Part shown: one piece after another, positions 1 to 12,699 of the stretch
Layout of the letters: each line of letters opens with the position of its first letter
Numbering within the stretch: the first letter of the stretch is position 1
Source: Phylloscopus collybita
Lineage: Eukaryota; Chordata; Aves; Passeriformes; Phylloscopidae
Direction: 5' to 3'
Assembly: GCA_027886175.1 (NCBI GenBank)
Contig: JAJNNQ010000008.1
Span: 3,565,501 to 3,629,500 of the forward strand
DNA: 64,000 nt
Notes under the pieces: generated by a model
Seen by the model: the letters and a program-made list of their open reading frames with translations, nothing else
What the model was told of the DNA's origin: nothing
The model's database searches: none
Translations under genes and position numbers: made by a program

Positions 1-3000
1 CTTGTTCCTGTTATCTACACCCCCATTTCATTTTTACATATCTTCTACTCATCCTGCATTTCCTGTGTGTTCACCTGTGTCATTAATATTCACCCTTTGT
101 GCAAGATTGCCCTTGAAAACATGCAGAATTGGGATTTAACATTATATTTCTGAGTTCCTCCCTGTACCAGGTAGGCTTATCAGTGCATGTGTAACTGGGG
201 CTCGTGTTGGGCCTCTGCAGCCATGTTTAAGCTATGTTGTCCTGAAACTGAGAGCACATGGGGGGTATTGGAGAGGCCAAGTGGGATGAACTGGTCAATC
301 CCAGCTTGGTGCCAGCGATAGCAGATCCAGATTGACTCCCCATATGGCCTTTGTGAGTCTCCTCACTGTGCTCCCCAGTACTTCTGTTGTGTGAGAGAAC
401 CTGTTTTTTCCCTTACCCCAGAGAAATGTGGACGTACAGAGCTAAATTTCTGATTGGAGCACTGCCATCCAGGTTAAGGCCCCTTTATTGATACAAGAAG
501 ATTTGTGGAATTCAGAGGAAGAAGCTTTCAGAAAGGCTTCTCTTTAGATCTGCTGCTTGTTGCTCTATCAAGAAAGGATATTTATGTTTGTTTATGTAGA
601 GATGGGCATCAAAAAATTTTTTCAGCCGTCGTTTAAAATTAAGCCAATGATTTTTGGCTGCTGCTGAAAGTCATGATAGGGAGAGATCTTACATTTGCAG
701 TAGTTGGTGGTGCCAGAAGCAGGAAAGAAGGGATGTGGTGGAAGAGAAGTGAGGACAGCGGTTACAGAGGATCCTTGGATGGATTTTCAGGTTCTCAGTT
801 CACAGACCTGCAGATGCCAACACAAACTAGGTCAGCACAAACCAGCACAGCTCCAGAAGCAAAACAGTGGCACTGCTGAGGTGTAGTGTTCAGTAGGTGA
901 GTGTTGCCCAGCTGGCATGGACAGTGCACTCAGTGAGGACACTGACCATCCTTTTCTTTAGAGTCTCTTTGAGCTTGACTGAAATCTGGGCATGCTGCAA
1001 TTTTCCTTCCTTGGCAGAATTGACAGTTGGCTTTTCTGGGTTAATGGTACTGCCTGGAGATCTGAGAGGTTGATCTAGCACTTTTCAAAGACAAAAAGTG
1101 TAACAAAGCCCCAGGAAGATTTCTGCATGAAAAAGGATTATTCTGTTTAGCTCGGAGCGGTATTTATCCTGTCCTTGTGTGCAGCTTCCACAAGAGGGTG
1201 CTCCCTGCCTGAGATAAAGACCTGCTTTAGCTGTCAGACAGAAACCTTGGGGGAGATTTTGCTGCTCTTTTCTTGGGGCAATTCTTTTTCCTCTTTCAGA
1301 ATAAGTTTAGAGCCAAATTAACTTCTACTTTCGGCCCGATTTTAAATCATTATCTTCTATCTTACATGGAAACAAAATTATTGCTAATGTTTTTAACATT
1401 TTATTACATTATAATCTGCTGCCCTAATGAAACTGTTCCCAGCTGTGCAGAATGTACTGTGTAAGCCCTTGCTTTAAAGGAGGGATGGGTGCTGCATATG
1501 AGTATGCATTGCACTTACCACTGCATTTGCACTTACTGCTGGGTTTCAGGGAGACAGACAAAGTATGTCTCAACTTAAACTCCTCTTATTTCACACCTGT
1601 AATTCTCAATAGTCTCCTCTGAGTGTTTTAAGGTAGACAGTGTTGTAATGAACTGTCTTCCCTCTTTTGAGACTAGAAATACACTTTACCAATTCCAGTG
1701 TAATTACTGTTGGTGAGTATTTCTTCATATACCTTTTTGTTTTTCAAAAATTAAATTACAGAAATTAAATAGCAACCATGTGAGTGGTACTGCTCTTAGG
1801 CTTCCATTAAAAATGTTTTAAGTCAGCTATGACTATTAAAATTTAGTATCTAGTTTTGTTACAAGTGCAGTGAAAATTTCAGAGTTACTCTCCAGATTTT
1901 AATTACTCACTATGATCACTAAAAGAAGTAGGTTATTCTCAAAAAAGTAGGTCCACGTATCCAAAATTACTACTCTTGATTCAGACTGTTCCAGAGGCAT
2001 TCCATGGTGAAGCATGGCACTTCAGAAGCTTGGAAGGAGGATATTTTTTTCTTCAATACCAAGAGGCTGATAGCAGAATAGAAAGAAGAAAATAGTAGGG
2101 AATATAGGAAAGCAGATAGGGTTATTCACAAACTTATTGTATTTTGCATGTTATATGCTGCAGTGTTATCTGGCAAAAAAAATGCAGTATTTCAACCAAA
2201 TGCAGTATTTCAACCAAAAATATTAAAATATTTTAAAAGTTAACTCTGTTAGTATTCAGAAACCAACAAAATCCAAATTAAAAATGGTTAATAGGCCTTT
2301 ACTTATGAAGCAACATTCTGTTTTTCAAAGAAAGCAAAGGGTGCCATTCTAGGAGCACTTGCCAGCACCCTGCCCTGTCTCTGTTAAGTAATCACTTGGC
2401 TGCAGACTGACATTTATCTCTATGTTCTCTCTTCTTGCCCAAATGGATCCTGAATTTTTATTTCTTCATAAGGTGATTGCTTTAGCAGAGAGGCACCTCT
2501 CCTCTGCTCTCCCCCACTTCTCTGTGAAGTAGTCCTGTGTTCAGGGCATGGTTTTGAGAGGTAAGATATCAATGATATAAATGTCTTCAGGCAGAAGGAG
2601 GATTTTAGTCCAGATGATCCTAGGCATCTGCTTTAACTGCTGTGCTTTTGTAAAAAAAGGAGGAATAACTACCGGGCTGTGCACTAAAACCCTTCAGCAT
2701 CCATTTCTGGGGTTTATTTTCTAAAAATTCTTAAGCTCATTATGGGAAGAATATCTGCATATTGGGCTCTTTTGGGTCTCATGAAGAAACCAAGTTGCTC
2801 AGAAATGTCACATGCTTTTGGTCATTGGTGGAAACAGATGTGTTTGCATGGGGGCCTGGAGAGCTCATCATGTCAGGGACATGTGAACTCTGGGCACATC
2901 TGTTTGGCACCAGGCAGGCTGTGCATTTGATGCTGGCTGGTTTGCACATTAAGTGTCTCAGTCACTGCAGGACACGCTAACCTGCACAGTTTCTTCTCTC

Positions 3001-3339
3001 CATTTAGCACCACACACCTTCTGATTGCTCACCAAGCTGTTTGTACAGTACAGATCTCACCCTTGTTGGGCATGAATAGTGGATTTGCCCTGAAATTAAC
3101 TGAACAAATCACTACAGTATAGAAGGCTGTACCATTCTAGGACACTTAGACTAGCAGGACTATAAGAAAGCATTGTGATGGTGACAATAAAGGATATAGT
3201 AGGATGTACAGGTACTTTTGGCTTAGAATATCAATTTGTTCATGTTTATAGTTACTATTTGATTGTATAGTTATCCAGCCTGTTTGTATAAGTACAGTCA
3301 GGGAGTCCTGTGCTGACAGGTCTCTTCCTTCCCTTTCAG
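1..3339 (+). other. ZDHHC1: ZDHHC1 intron, no exon recognised
   Basis: This AT-rich stretch precedes the first recognisable ZDHHC1 exon, which begins in phase 1, so its first codon needs one base from an upstream exon. I looked for the expected preceding membrane-segment exon and for a Cys-rich DHHC exon and saw neither, so I treat the stretch as intron. It holds a perfect 18-bp tandem duplication at 2180-2215 and many short A/T runs. The short open frames here have no family resemblance. Confidence 0.6.
2180..2215. repeat. 18-bp perfect tandem duplication
   Basis: The unit aaatgcagtatttcaacc occurs twice head-to-tail without a mismatch, inside the ZDHHC1 intron. This looks like a recent slippage duplication. 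Confidence 0.9.
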
Positions 3340-6300
3340 TGTGGCACAAGCTGACTACGTACGAGTACATCCTGCAGCAGCGACCCCAGAGGCAGCCAGA
3401 CAAGGTAGACAAGAAACAGGAGTCTTGTTCCTCCCAAGTGAGACCCAGTCAGGTACTCATCCTATTTCCAATCCATTTCCCAAAAACAGCCTTGCCTGTT
3501 TGCTGTGTAAACTTTGCTTCACTTTCTTGAGCTCCATATTTTAAAGGCAGTTGCTAGAGATAAGACTTCAAAGGTACTTTGATGGAGTTGAGTAGGATGT
3601 GAAAGAGTGCAAGGCCTGTAATTCCATGAACACTTTAGGTATAAGCAAGTACTGCTTTCAAAGGAATCAATTCCACCCACTCTCTTCCTCCACCACTTGT
3701 TTTGGGCCCTGCACTATCTTGTCTCTTCTGCCAGCACAGCTGTTCATTAGGACAGGGTGGAGGAACTCATTTGAGTAACAATAAACTTTATTAAAAAAAA
3801 TAGTTGAGCTGGCCCAGCTCCCTCCCATTCGGTTCACCAAGCAGTCACATAAATGCCTGGCTCAGCACGAATGGGGGTGACTGAAGACTGGGAAGAATCC
3901 TTTCCCTGAAAAGGACAGGACCACCTGGGTGGCATTGCACATCTTGGGGGCTTGTGTCATGACTTCAAATGAGACAGGCTCTAGGGCTGGAGAAACTGGG
4001 GCTAATCATTGACTAGCTAGTAATACCAGTATTTAGCCATCTTGAAAGTGAAAAGGACACCAGTTTTTCAAAAATTACCCAGATATCTGCTTTTCTTTGA
4101 AATGAGTCTGTATAATGATAAGGGTCCTTGTTACTAACATGATGTTGATCTGTATCTCTATAAAAAGAGTTCTACAAGCTCTTAAATGCTGCTAGACTCT
4201 GCAGAGGCAGATACATCAGGCTCTGAATTAACAGGTTCAGTGTAATTTATTTTTCAACAAGGCAAATTATTGGATTAACTCAAATTTTGACTGGACACAT
4301 TCTGTACTAACTTTAGCAGGGTCTTGAACTAGAAACTTCCAGAAATTCTTCCTAGTCTAAATTATTCTGTGATCCTCAGTCATGTGTAACTTTTCATTTT
4401 ATGCAAGTAAGTTATTTACTATACAAACAGTTTTATATTTCATAAGAAATTAATTAAATACAAGTTTCATCCAAGTATTCTCTGCAGAGATAGTGGGATG
4501 TCTCTGGATTCATCTATAGTTCTTCCCTATCAAAGGAAAAGGGAAAGTGAGCTCATTCAGTTTTGTATAATATGAAGTCCCTAGCTTTTCATATATATTT
4601 TGTACTGTTTTGGAGAAGTTGAACTTTCAGTTTAAACAGAGGTTTCTATAACAACAAAAATATTTGGCACTTTGTTTCACAGAGCTTTGCTTACTATGAA
4701 AATTAAAACAATAATAAAGCATTAGCTCTAATCATTATGTTTCTGAATTTTAATTGATACTGAAAAGATGTTTGAACAGGGGTGAACTTCATGTGTGTGT
4801 GCACATTTGGGATGCTGGCATTCAGTGATGTTCTTCTGTCTGCACTGGTTTTTACCTAGATGTGTGTGAATATGGTTAATTTGAAGCAGCAAGCCTGGAA
4901 GGAGCAGGGTGAAAAGCAGTTTGGTGTTTCAGGACTGCAGTTAGGACCTTGGGGAACAAGAAAGACTGGATGATGCCCAGTAACATTGTTAAGAAAAATG
5001 TTAACCCACCAGATTTTCCTTGTTTCTTACATAGCAACCAGAGATAAACACAAACAAATAGATTGGAGTAGGAGGACACCAAGTGACTTGCCTTTTGTAA
5101 GCCGTGTTGAATACAGCCTTCTTTAGCTTGAACACTGCAACCCTTTGTAATTGATCCAACATGTTGTAAGCATAAAATGGAAATCATCCTCTTCCCACTT
5201 TTGTCTGAACTGTTCATTCATTTTAGGGACTAAGAAGAAACATGGATTTCCCCTTTAAGGCTTGTTTTTGAGCCTTATTCAAGCTTGGGTGTTGGTTTTG
5301 GCTTCAGTTTTCCATGTTGGTTTGTGTTTAAGTCTTCAGCTATGTTCAGGTTAAAAGACTCTTGTTCAGGATAAAGGATTCTTATGTATTTGTAGGATCC
5401 ACAAAGTAAGAGCCCTAATTTTGCACATTTAAGTGGTTCAGATGTCACAAAAAATGCAAAACAGTTGGACACATTGAGCCTTTGCTTCTATTACCATGCC
5501 TAAAGCAGGATGTGCAAGTAACCACTTTTTCTGTAGTCATTTGCAGTCCAAAGAAATATAAACTAAACCAAACCCTATGCTTTAATGCATAATTGCATTC
5601 ATGCCAGGGAGCTGGCTTTCATATGAGGCCAGCTGGGATGTGATTCTTCTCACATTCCTAAAGCTTTGAACTTGCTTTGGAAACTGATTCAGGTTGGTGG
5701 GGTTTGATTTTCAATACTAAACACAGATTTTATTCAGTTTCCCTTATATTTTCAGTATTGTTTCTGTCTTCCAATGTCAATGTAAAACAAACTTGGTCTT
5801 CACTCTCAGCTTCAACACTTGCAGCAGACCCCTTTTCCTTGGGTCAAGAACTTTTTTTTTTTTTCCTGTTCAAATCTGCTTGCCCTCCAGGCAGACAGCA
5901 GTTCAGGGCACTTCCTGACACTGAAATGGTTGATAAGGGCAGCTGCAGTGGGCAAGGGAGCTGAATCCATCCTGGGCTTGTAACCCATGGACCTTGGGGT
6001 GGTCACAGCTGGAATTTGGTGAATGTGGCCAGGATTTGCACAGGGGCAGAACTTGGGCAGTCTGTCAATCCAGCAGTCTGCTTTCAGCAGGAGCAGCAGC
6101 TGAATCCTGACAACCCAGCTGCAAAGGGTGGCTTGTGTTGGTGCTGCAATGGGAGGATTCTAACTATCCTGTGAAATGCCTGGGAGCAGAGAGAGGCTTG
6201 GACTCTGTGCTGTGGCTGTAGCTTGTGTCACACTGTGAGAGAACATTGTATTTTCTACTGATTGAGTCTCATTTGTAGTCAGCTCTAATGCTTTACTTTC

Positions 6301-9300
6301 ATTTATGTGCCTGGTTTGGTTCTACATTATTTATAGGAGGCTGAAATTAACAAAATGGATTTAAAGAGGCTCTTTCATTCCCCGCTTGGAAAGGAATTGT
6401 CCATGTTATTCTCAAGATGAATCATTTATTAAGCTCCATTGAAATGCCAGTCCTGCAGTCCTGTTTATGTGCTGTGGACATTGAGTCCTGATTGTTTTCA
6501 GTCATTCTGTGCAGTGAGATGTCTCCTGCTGCAGCTCATTTCAGCCTTGATCTGCTTCACTCTGAAAAGCCCTGCATCTCCTGCCTGTACACTCACAGTG
6601 ACACAAGACTGTCTCTGGTCTCCTTCCCTCATGACTCAGGTGCATGAGGCCTGAATGTAAAGCTTGATTGTAAGTGTCCCCAGGAGTTTTGAGGAGACAT
6701 TTGTGCACACTTTGTGTTCAGTTGGTGGTGAGTGATGATCTGACTTGAGTTACAAGTTCCAATTGAAATACATGCAGTAAGTTTCTGCAGATTATTAATC
6801 TTGCACTTGGATAAACTTTTAAATCAGAAAGTCATGTTTTTGATTACTAAACCAATTCTCTTCAAATGTTATGTTACCACCTATAAAACAGCTGAAATTG
6901 TTGGGTTTTTTTTTCTCTTTTTATTTGCCTTTCCTTTTTATTCCTAACATCTGAAATTATTTCTTGGCTGCCACTGAATGTGGAGCTCCATGGATTCTTT
7001 TCTGGTTCAGAGACTGTTGCTTTGTATATTAAGTTTACACTGCTTTTCCCATATGCTTCACTTCCCATCTTTACCTCTAGCAATATTGATTTTTTGTGCC
7101 ATTTCACCACGCTGTAATTCAATATTGCAAAGATCTTCCGCAGCTCTTTGTGGCTGGCTTTCATTTTTAATGCCTTACATCAGGGAGTGTCATCACCAGG
7201 CTTCTCACTGCTCTGCTCTTTTGTTATTGTTTATGAATTTGTTGAAGTGCAGAGGCTCTAGATCTCTCAGGTCATTTGCGGTGTGTCCAACTTTGACTTC
7301 ATTTTCTCAAATTTGCTGATCAGGCTGTTCAGAAAATTGGTCTTCATGACCTTGTTTCAGCTATTTTTGAAGCTAATGCTTATCACATTTTAAATCCTTC
7401 CATCTCAACCTAAAAGTTATTTTTAAATATTTTTATAGTCACTGCACAGTGAAATACTTACATAGAAGTTCTCTTGGTGATTATTCAAGTTTAAGAGCAG
7501 CTGATAAGCGGTGTCAAGGTTCTTCTGAGCATGATTCATCTTTTTTTGATAACAGGGCTTCATCCCTTGGTACTCTGACCATCTTAACTGGGTGCTTTTG
7601 AGGGAGGACTGGGGTCCTTTCCTGTAATGCAGCACTTGGATTTAGGAGGCTTATAATGTTTCTAAAATATGCAATTTTCAAGTTCAGTTGTCATTACTCT
7701 GAGCTCATCCATACCTGAGGCAAATAAGCAATATATCACACTCATTTTTAAAAATCAGCAGGTCTTAGCCATACAGGGTCACACAAGAAATAGAAAACAT
7801 TTTATGCTTTTTATGTATGTTTAATGCTTCCATCTTTCTCACCTCCATTTTGCATTTAAAAGACATATTTTGCATTCACTGCAGAGCTCCTCAGATTGAA
7901 CTGTGTAACTAATGGAAGCTTTAAGTGGTATTTTGAATGTGGTGCCAAGGAATGACTAAGCTGATCTCTGTAAGTGTGATTTGGTTTTGAGTCACGTGAA
8001 ATACTGGCTGGGCTAAACGAATTAATCAAGGACTTCTAATTGTGCCAGTCTTGGTTTTCCATCTTCTTAAGCAGCAGTTTCCTGATGTGCTACCTGTAAG
8101 GACAGACTATCTCTGGCATGAGGAGGAGTACATCTGAAATGAAATCCCTCTTCTCTCCTCTGTGTTTGCATTAGTCTGAAAATGTTGTTTGTTTTGTTGT
8201 TTTTCTTTTTTGTTTTTCTTTTTTTTTCCAGGAAGCAGACTTATTGTCAGGTAATCCTGACTACAGAGGCCCTGGAATTCAAGTAGAGGAAGTCTCAACA
8301 GTAACTTCAGGAAAAAGGTGAGAATAGTCAAGGATAAGATTCTCTTAGCAGCATGTCTGGTGAATAGGAAATTGCTATCAGGGTCACTGATGGGCCCTAA
8401 GACAAAAGTAATTAAAAAAGTAAGGGAGCACCAGTGTTTTGAGAAAGGCATAAAGAAATCTTTGAGTTTCAGGAGGGTAAATACCTGCAGGAATACTTGC
8501 CTTCCCTCTCCTGGGAAAATATCATTCCTAGAATATTCTCTTTAGGCTGTTTTATATTAAATATTTTTTATTAAACTGATTTCTATTAATTGTTATATAT
8601 TAAAATTACTTTAAGGCTGGCTGATTTGTCCTGTAACTCTCTATTGAGCTCATTATAAGTTACATGATTTCAGGTTGTGGAGAAATGCATCACAGCAGTT
8701 ACAGGTTTATAACACAAGCAAGCACTCCTGGGAAAACAGGATCCTTGTCTCTTAATTAGTCCTTTCCTGATAACTTGTGTCCCTGGGGATTTCCTTATTG
8801 TGCACAATTGTGCAGGAAGAGTTCCTCTGCAGTTTTGCTGGGAGTGCTGTGTAAAGCAGGGGAGGCTGTGATCAGCCTGGTCTGTAGGTGCAGGCAAAGA
8901 GGGCATCAGACTGAAGTCCTGTCTTAGGGAATCACCTCTGTGTGTCTTCTGTGTTTTTAGCTTTCCAAAGCTCTATGTCCATAACCAAGAAGGTGACCCC
9001 AAGCAGAGCTCATCCTCTGAGTCCCCATCTCTTCACTCTGTGGCCCCTTCTCAGGTAAGGAGGATTTGCCACACACCCAGCCTGCTGCTGACAGCCCACC
9101 CAGGTGCTGGGCCATGCCCACTCCAGAGCAGGCTGTGCTTGCCCCCTGCTCACACAGACTCTGCCTCTCCTCAGAGTGTGTCTGCAGGTGTGCCCTGCAG
9201 TCACCAAGTGCAGGTGATGTTCTTCTGCCTCTGCTCACAGGCATGATCAGAGCTACAGTCCCCTCCTAAGCTCACAGCTGTAACACAGCTGTAATCCAAT

Positions 9301-10816
9301 GCCTTGCTGCCCCAGTGCAGCTCAGTGACTCTGACTGTACTGCTTTGTTGATGTAAGAAGCTCTGCATGTTTCTGTAGAGCAAAATCCAACAGTTTAAAT
9401 GTTCAAACAAAGTACCTTCCCAGGGAAAGATGGTGTGTGTGGGTATGGAGCTTGAGTGTATGGAAGAGCTCTCCAAAGTGTTGGCCTGGGCTCCTGATAC
9501 TCCTGTATCTGCATCCAGATACTCTTTACTCTTGCTCAAATGGCAGGTGGTGGTGCTTTTCCTCTTTCCTCCAAGCTTATTCATCAGTCTTGCCATACAG
9601 GTGGTAAGAAAATTTCGTTTTCATCTGTACTGTATCTGGGACAAGGACTGTCCCTTTCTTGGGACATCCTGTGTGAGTTTTGGTCCCCTCTTTTAGTTTG
9701 GCTTTACAAATGCAAATGGCCAGTGTCTGGTACAACCCCCAGCTCTGAGACAACAGCTTAAAGGTACCTACACAGAGGGGGTCACTCTGTGCAGATAATG
9801 TGGGTGTGTGTTCATTAAATGCCTGTTCTCTATTACTACTTCATAGTAGCTCAGTCTTAAATAGTAAAGTATTTACTATGGTTATACCTAGAGCTCATTA
9901 TTCAAAGTAGGAAGAATTAAAAAGAGGTAACAAGTAAAAAAATAGTCTCCTTACTTTGGGCTGGTGAAGTGACTTCCCTTCTCTTGGGCCACTTGCTTTC
10001 ACAGCAACAGAAGAAAAGAAGAAAGAAAATGCAGAAAGCTTCTTCCTCAGCAATGGACAGCAGATCTAAAGCACATGTTACACCTCCACCCTTGTTCCCA
10101 GATCCCCTGTCAGGTGAGAGTGCACCAGTCAGCTTCTCTGCTGAATCTTGCATAAATATATGTATGATTTGCTTTAACACTAGTGCATCAGCCATAGCAG
10201 AGTTCCTGGGCTTGCTGATGTCTTTGTGGGGCTGAGAGATCTCTCCTTAAGGTTTCTTTTCCCTTTATTTCCATCTGCAGAGTTCCCAGCCACTGCTGCT
10301 GCCACCTCACCTTCCCACAGCCTTCACCTCTTAGTGCCAGCTTTTCCTCTGAGAGCTGCTGTGTCCCCCAGCAGCATGGGCCTCATCCAGGCAGCAGGAC
10401 CCCCAGCTGACTATCACTCAGAGTCTGCTGAGTCCATGGATGAGATTCCTGTGGCTCAGACTCGCCTTGGGAGCCCAGTCCTTCAAGGGCCTTCTAAAAA
10501 TAACTCAGGCAACTCTCAACATTATCCCTTGTCCACAGACAATCCCAGAGGAGTCAGGAAGAAGAATCTGTATTCTGAGCACAAGGGCAAAAAAAGAAGC
10601 TGCCAGCAGGACAGACGTGTGCAACGAGACCTGGAACTTTTTTCTAAGATTCCTGCTGTGTTTGTAAGTAAGAGCAGTGGAGAACCTCCTGTCCCTCAGC
10701 CCCAGCCCAGTGAGAGCACATCCGAGCCTGACCACAGAAAATGCACCAGCAAGCAGCATGTGGGCACACATGATCCATGCTCAAAGGACATAAGGACAAG
10801 CACCACAGCGGCCTAG
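3340..10816 (+). CDS. ZDHHC1: ZDHHC1, palmitoyltransferase, 3' part (5 coding exons)
   Basis: This is the C-terminal part of a DHHC-family protein S-acyltransferase, a multi-pass membrane enzyme that attaches palmitate to cysteines of other proteins. Human ZDHHC1 also supports STING-dependent DNA sensing. I read exons 3340-3452, 8232-8317, 8961-9054, 10005-10113 and 10281-10816; all have AG/GT borders and compatible phases, giving 312 residues and a TAG stop. The first exon reads WHKLTTYEYILQQR, the juxtamembrane segment that follows the last membrane helix in ZDHHC1. The rest is a cytosolic tail with a Ser-rich stretch, a KKRRKK basic cluster, and a conserved-looking SAESMDEIPVAQTRLGS block in the last exon. 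The DHHC catalytic domain lies outside the window. TPPP3 follows on the same strand, as in human. ZDHHC11 is the main alternative paralogue, but this synteny favours ZDHHC1. Exon 4 could start at 10005 or 10011. Confidence 0.85.
3453..8231 (+). other. ZDHHC1: ZDHHC1 intron
   Basis: This is a 4.8-kb AT-rich intron between phase-0 exon borders, so no extra exon is needed to keep frame. A close pair of AATAAA (3780-3785) and TTTATT (3787-3792) offers polyadenylation-like hexamers on both strands. The end of the intron has a long T-rich tract before the AG at 8230-8231. I saw no other gene. Confidence 0.65.
10281..10816 (+). CDS. ZDHHC1: ZDHHC1 terminal coding exon
   Basis: This is the last and largest coding exon, entered in phase 1 after the acceptor ccatctgcag. 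It encodes 178 residues after the split codon, then TAG. The product is low-complexity and probably disordered. It starts Ala/Pro/Ser-rich, then has a LLVPAFPLRAAVS segment and the acidic ESAESMDEIPVAQ block, then a Lys/Arg-rich part (VRKKN, KGKKRS) and a Pro/Ser-rich end. It is open throughout with no competing splice site needed. Confidence 0.85.
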
Positions 10817-12690
10817 GGATCATCCCTCCAAAGCCATGGCCTTGGGAACAGCCTTAGTGCTGTGCTGAGGCCTGCAGGACTCACCCCTCACTGTGCATGT
10901 GCTGTCAGGCTGCACTGGCACATTTCTCATCCTCAGCCAAAGGCAGGAGGCAGAAAGGTGGGAAACCTGAGGTGGCCTTGTTGCTCCAGAGAGCTCAAGT
11001 GCAACCCCTCTTGGTCCTCTGCATACAGGTACTGCAGTAACTTCCCAGCAGAGTGTGTGGGGAAGAGCAAGGCTGCAGCTCTGCCATTCCCTGTGCCCTG
11101 AAAGCTGTATTTCCATCTGCCTACACCCTGTCAGTCTTTGGATCATGCTCAGGGGCTTCAGCAGGTGGTCAGGGAGTAACCTCAGGATTGCCCCATCCCT
11201 ATACTGCTATCCACTGTGCACCCTCAAGCCAAGTCTGCCAGCAGCGTGTTCTCTGTGAGGCAGCATGGTTTGACCTGCTCCCCCCTCCCCAGCAGTCTGG
11301 GGTGCCTCATGCTGCAGCATTCTCACCACAAGTTTGGGGATACAGAAGGCCCTGAAACCTTTCCAATTCCCAGGCTGCCAGATCTGTATTAGTCCACAGC
11401 CAGGCCTGGGGTGTGTGTAGTGCAGAAAGGTCCCACAGCAGACAGGGGAGCACATGGCCAGTGCCTCAAGCTGCAGCACCCTGTGCTGGGGCTGAGCTGC
11501 AGAGAGCTCTCTGGGCTGCCATCCTGCAGCTCTCTCCCTGCCCTCCTCACTTCCCCAGGCAGTATGTCCCATTCCAGATTCCTGGCTGAGTGCTGAGTCT
11601 GGGCTTCCAGCAAGCCCTGATCTGCCTGGCAGCCAGCTAATCTCAGAGCCCAGACAGCAGCATTTCCATGGGCTTTGCCACCAGCATGGCCATGTCTGAC
11701 AAGATTTGGCACAACCCTGAGGAGCAGCACTGGCTTGACTGGATGCACATTTCCAGACACATCCCCAGCACAGCACACTGCTGGTGCTGTGAACAAACAC
11801 GTGCACCAGCAAAGGAAAGGAAGCCAGGGGAGTCTTCATCAGCCTTCCAAATGTTTTGTTGCATGGAAGGCACAACTGACCTTTCTCCAGGCTACGGTGG
11901 GTGCAGCTTAGGGGAGGAGAGGACAAAGCAGGGTGCTGTGAGAGTCAAGCTAAGCTGTTCCCCCCGTGTATAGCTCAGTCTGCAAGCATTCCTTGGAACT
12001 GGGTCAGAGCAGGACAGGGGATCTGGGGAAAAAGGCCCTTTGGGCACAGTCAACATGGGACAGGCAGGATGGACTCCCAGCCTTGATGGGAGAGACTAGC
12101 CTGGGAGAAAGACCTGGAGGTGTTTTAAAGGGCTGCCTTACCACTCTTGTCTGATTTTTGTCTCCTGAAAGAACTGTGATGAGGAGCTTTGACTCTTCAT
12201 CAAATTACACAACCTGGTGATCAGAAAAACTGGTCTCATGTAGCTGTTGAAGTCATTTTGTCTCAGTTTGCAGGGCTGGCCTGTGGTCACACTCCTTGCA
12301 GCTTCCCTGCCTGCTGTGGCCAGTGGTGCCTGCTGGCAGTGTGACCCTTTGGAAAAGCAGGTGAGTGTGGACCAGAGGACATGGCACTGGGTGTGTACAG
12401 AGACCAGGGCATTGCTCACCAATGGGTCCCAGTTAGACAATGTCCTTGCTGCTGTTTCTCCTCATGTTAACTGTCATCCAAGGAAACTACATCCTGCAGC
12501 AATGCTGGGCTCATTTTCCAAGGCCAGTTGTCTCTCCACCAGAAAACATTGGTAATTCCTCTTCAGCAGGTGCCCCTGAGCAGATCTTGTGTGTTTTCTT
12601 ACTCTGTCCATGCAGAATCAGGCCCGAAATCATGTGTGGAGCTCTTCAGTAGCTCTGGCCACAATAAAATTTTCTATATTCTTTGCTAAA
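10817..12690 (+). other. ZDHHC1: ZDHHC1 3' UTR
   Basis: The sequence between the ZDHHC1 stop and the first good polyadenylation signal (12663-12668) is moderately GC-rich and shows no splice-compatible coding exon. The long minus-strand open frame across 11207-11926 is judged accidental. The UTR end is inferred from the signal, not from transcript data. Confidence 0.55.
12663..12668 (+). terminator. ZDHHC1: Polyadenylation signal, ZDHHC1
   Basis: A canonical AATAAA lies 1.85 kb after the ZDHHC1 stop and is followed by a T-rich stretch containing ttgttttg. A second AATAAA at 13724-13729 could serve a longer transcript. Confidence 0.55.
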
Positions 12691-12699
12691 TAGTTTCCT

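Noticed and set aside
11207..11926. 239-codon minus-strand open frame
   Set aside because: It lies in the ZDHHC1 3' UTR region on the opposite strand, has Cys/Trp/Ser-rich composition typical of translated non-coding DNA, and shows no domain or splice-consistent neighbours.
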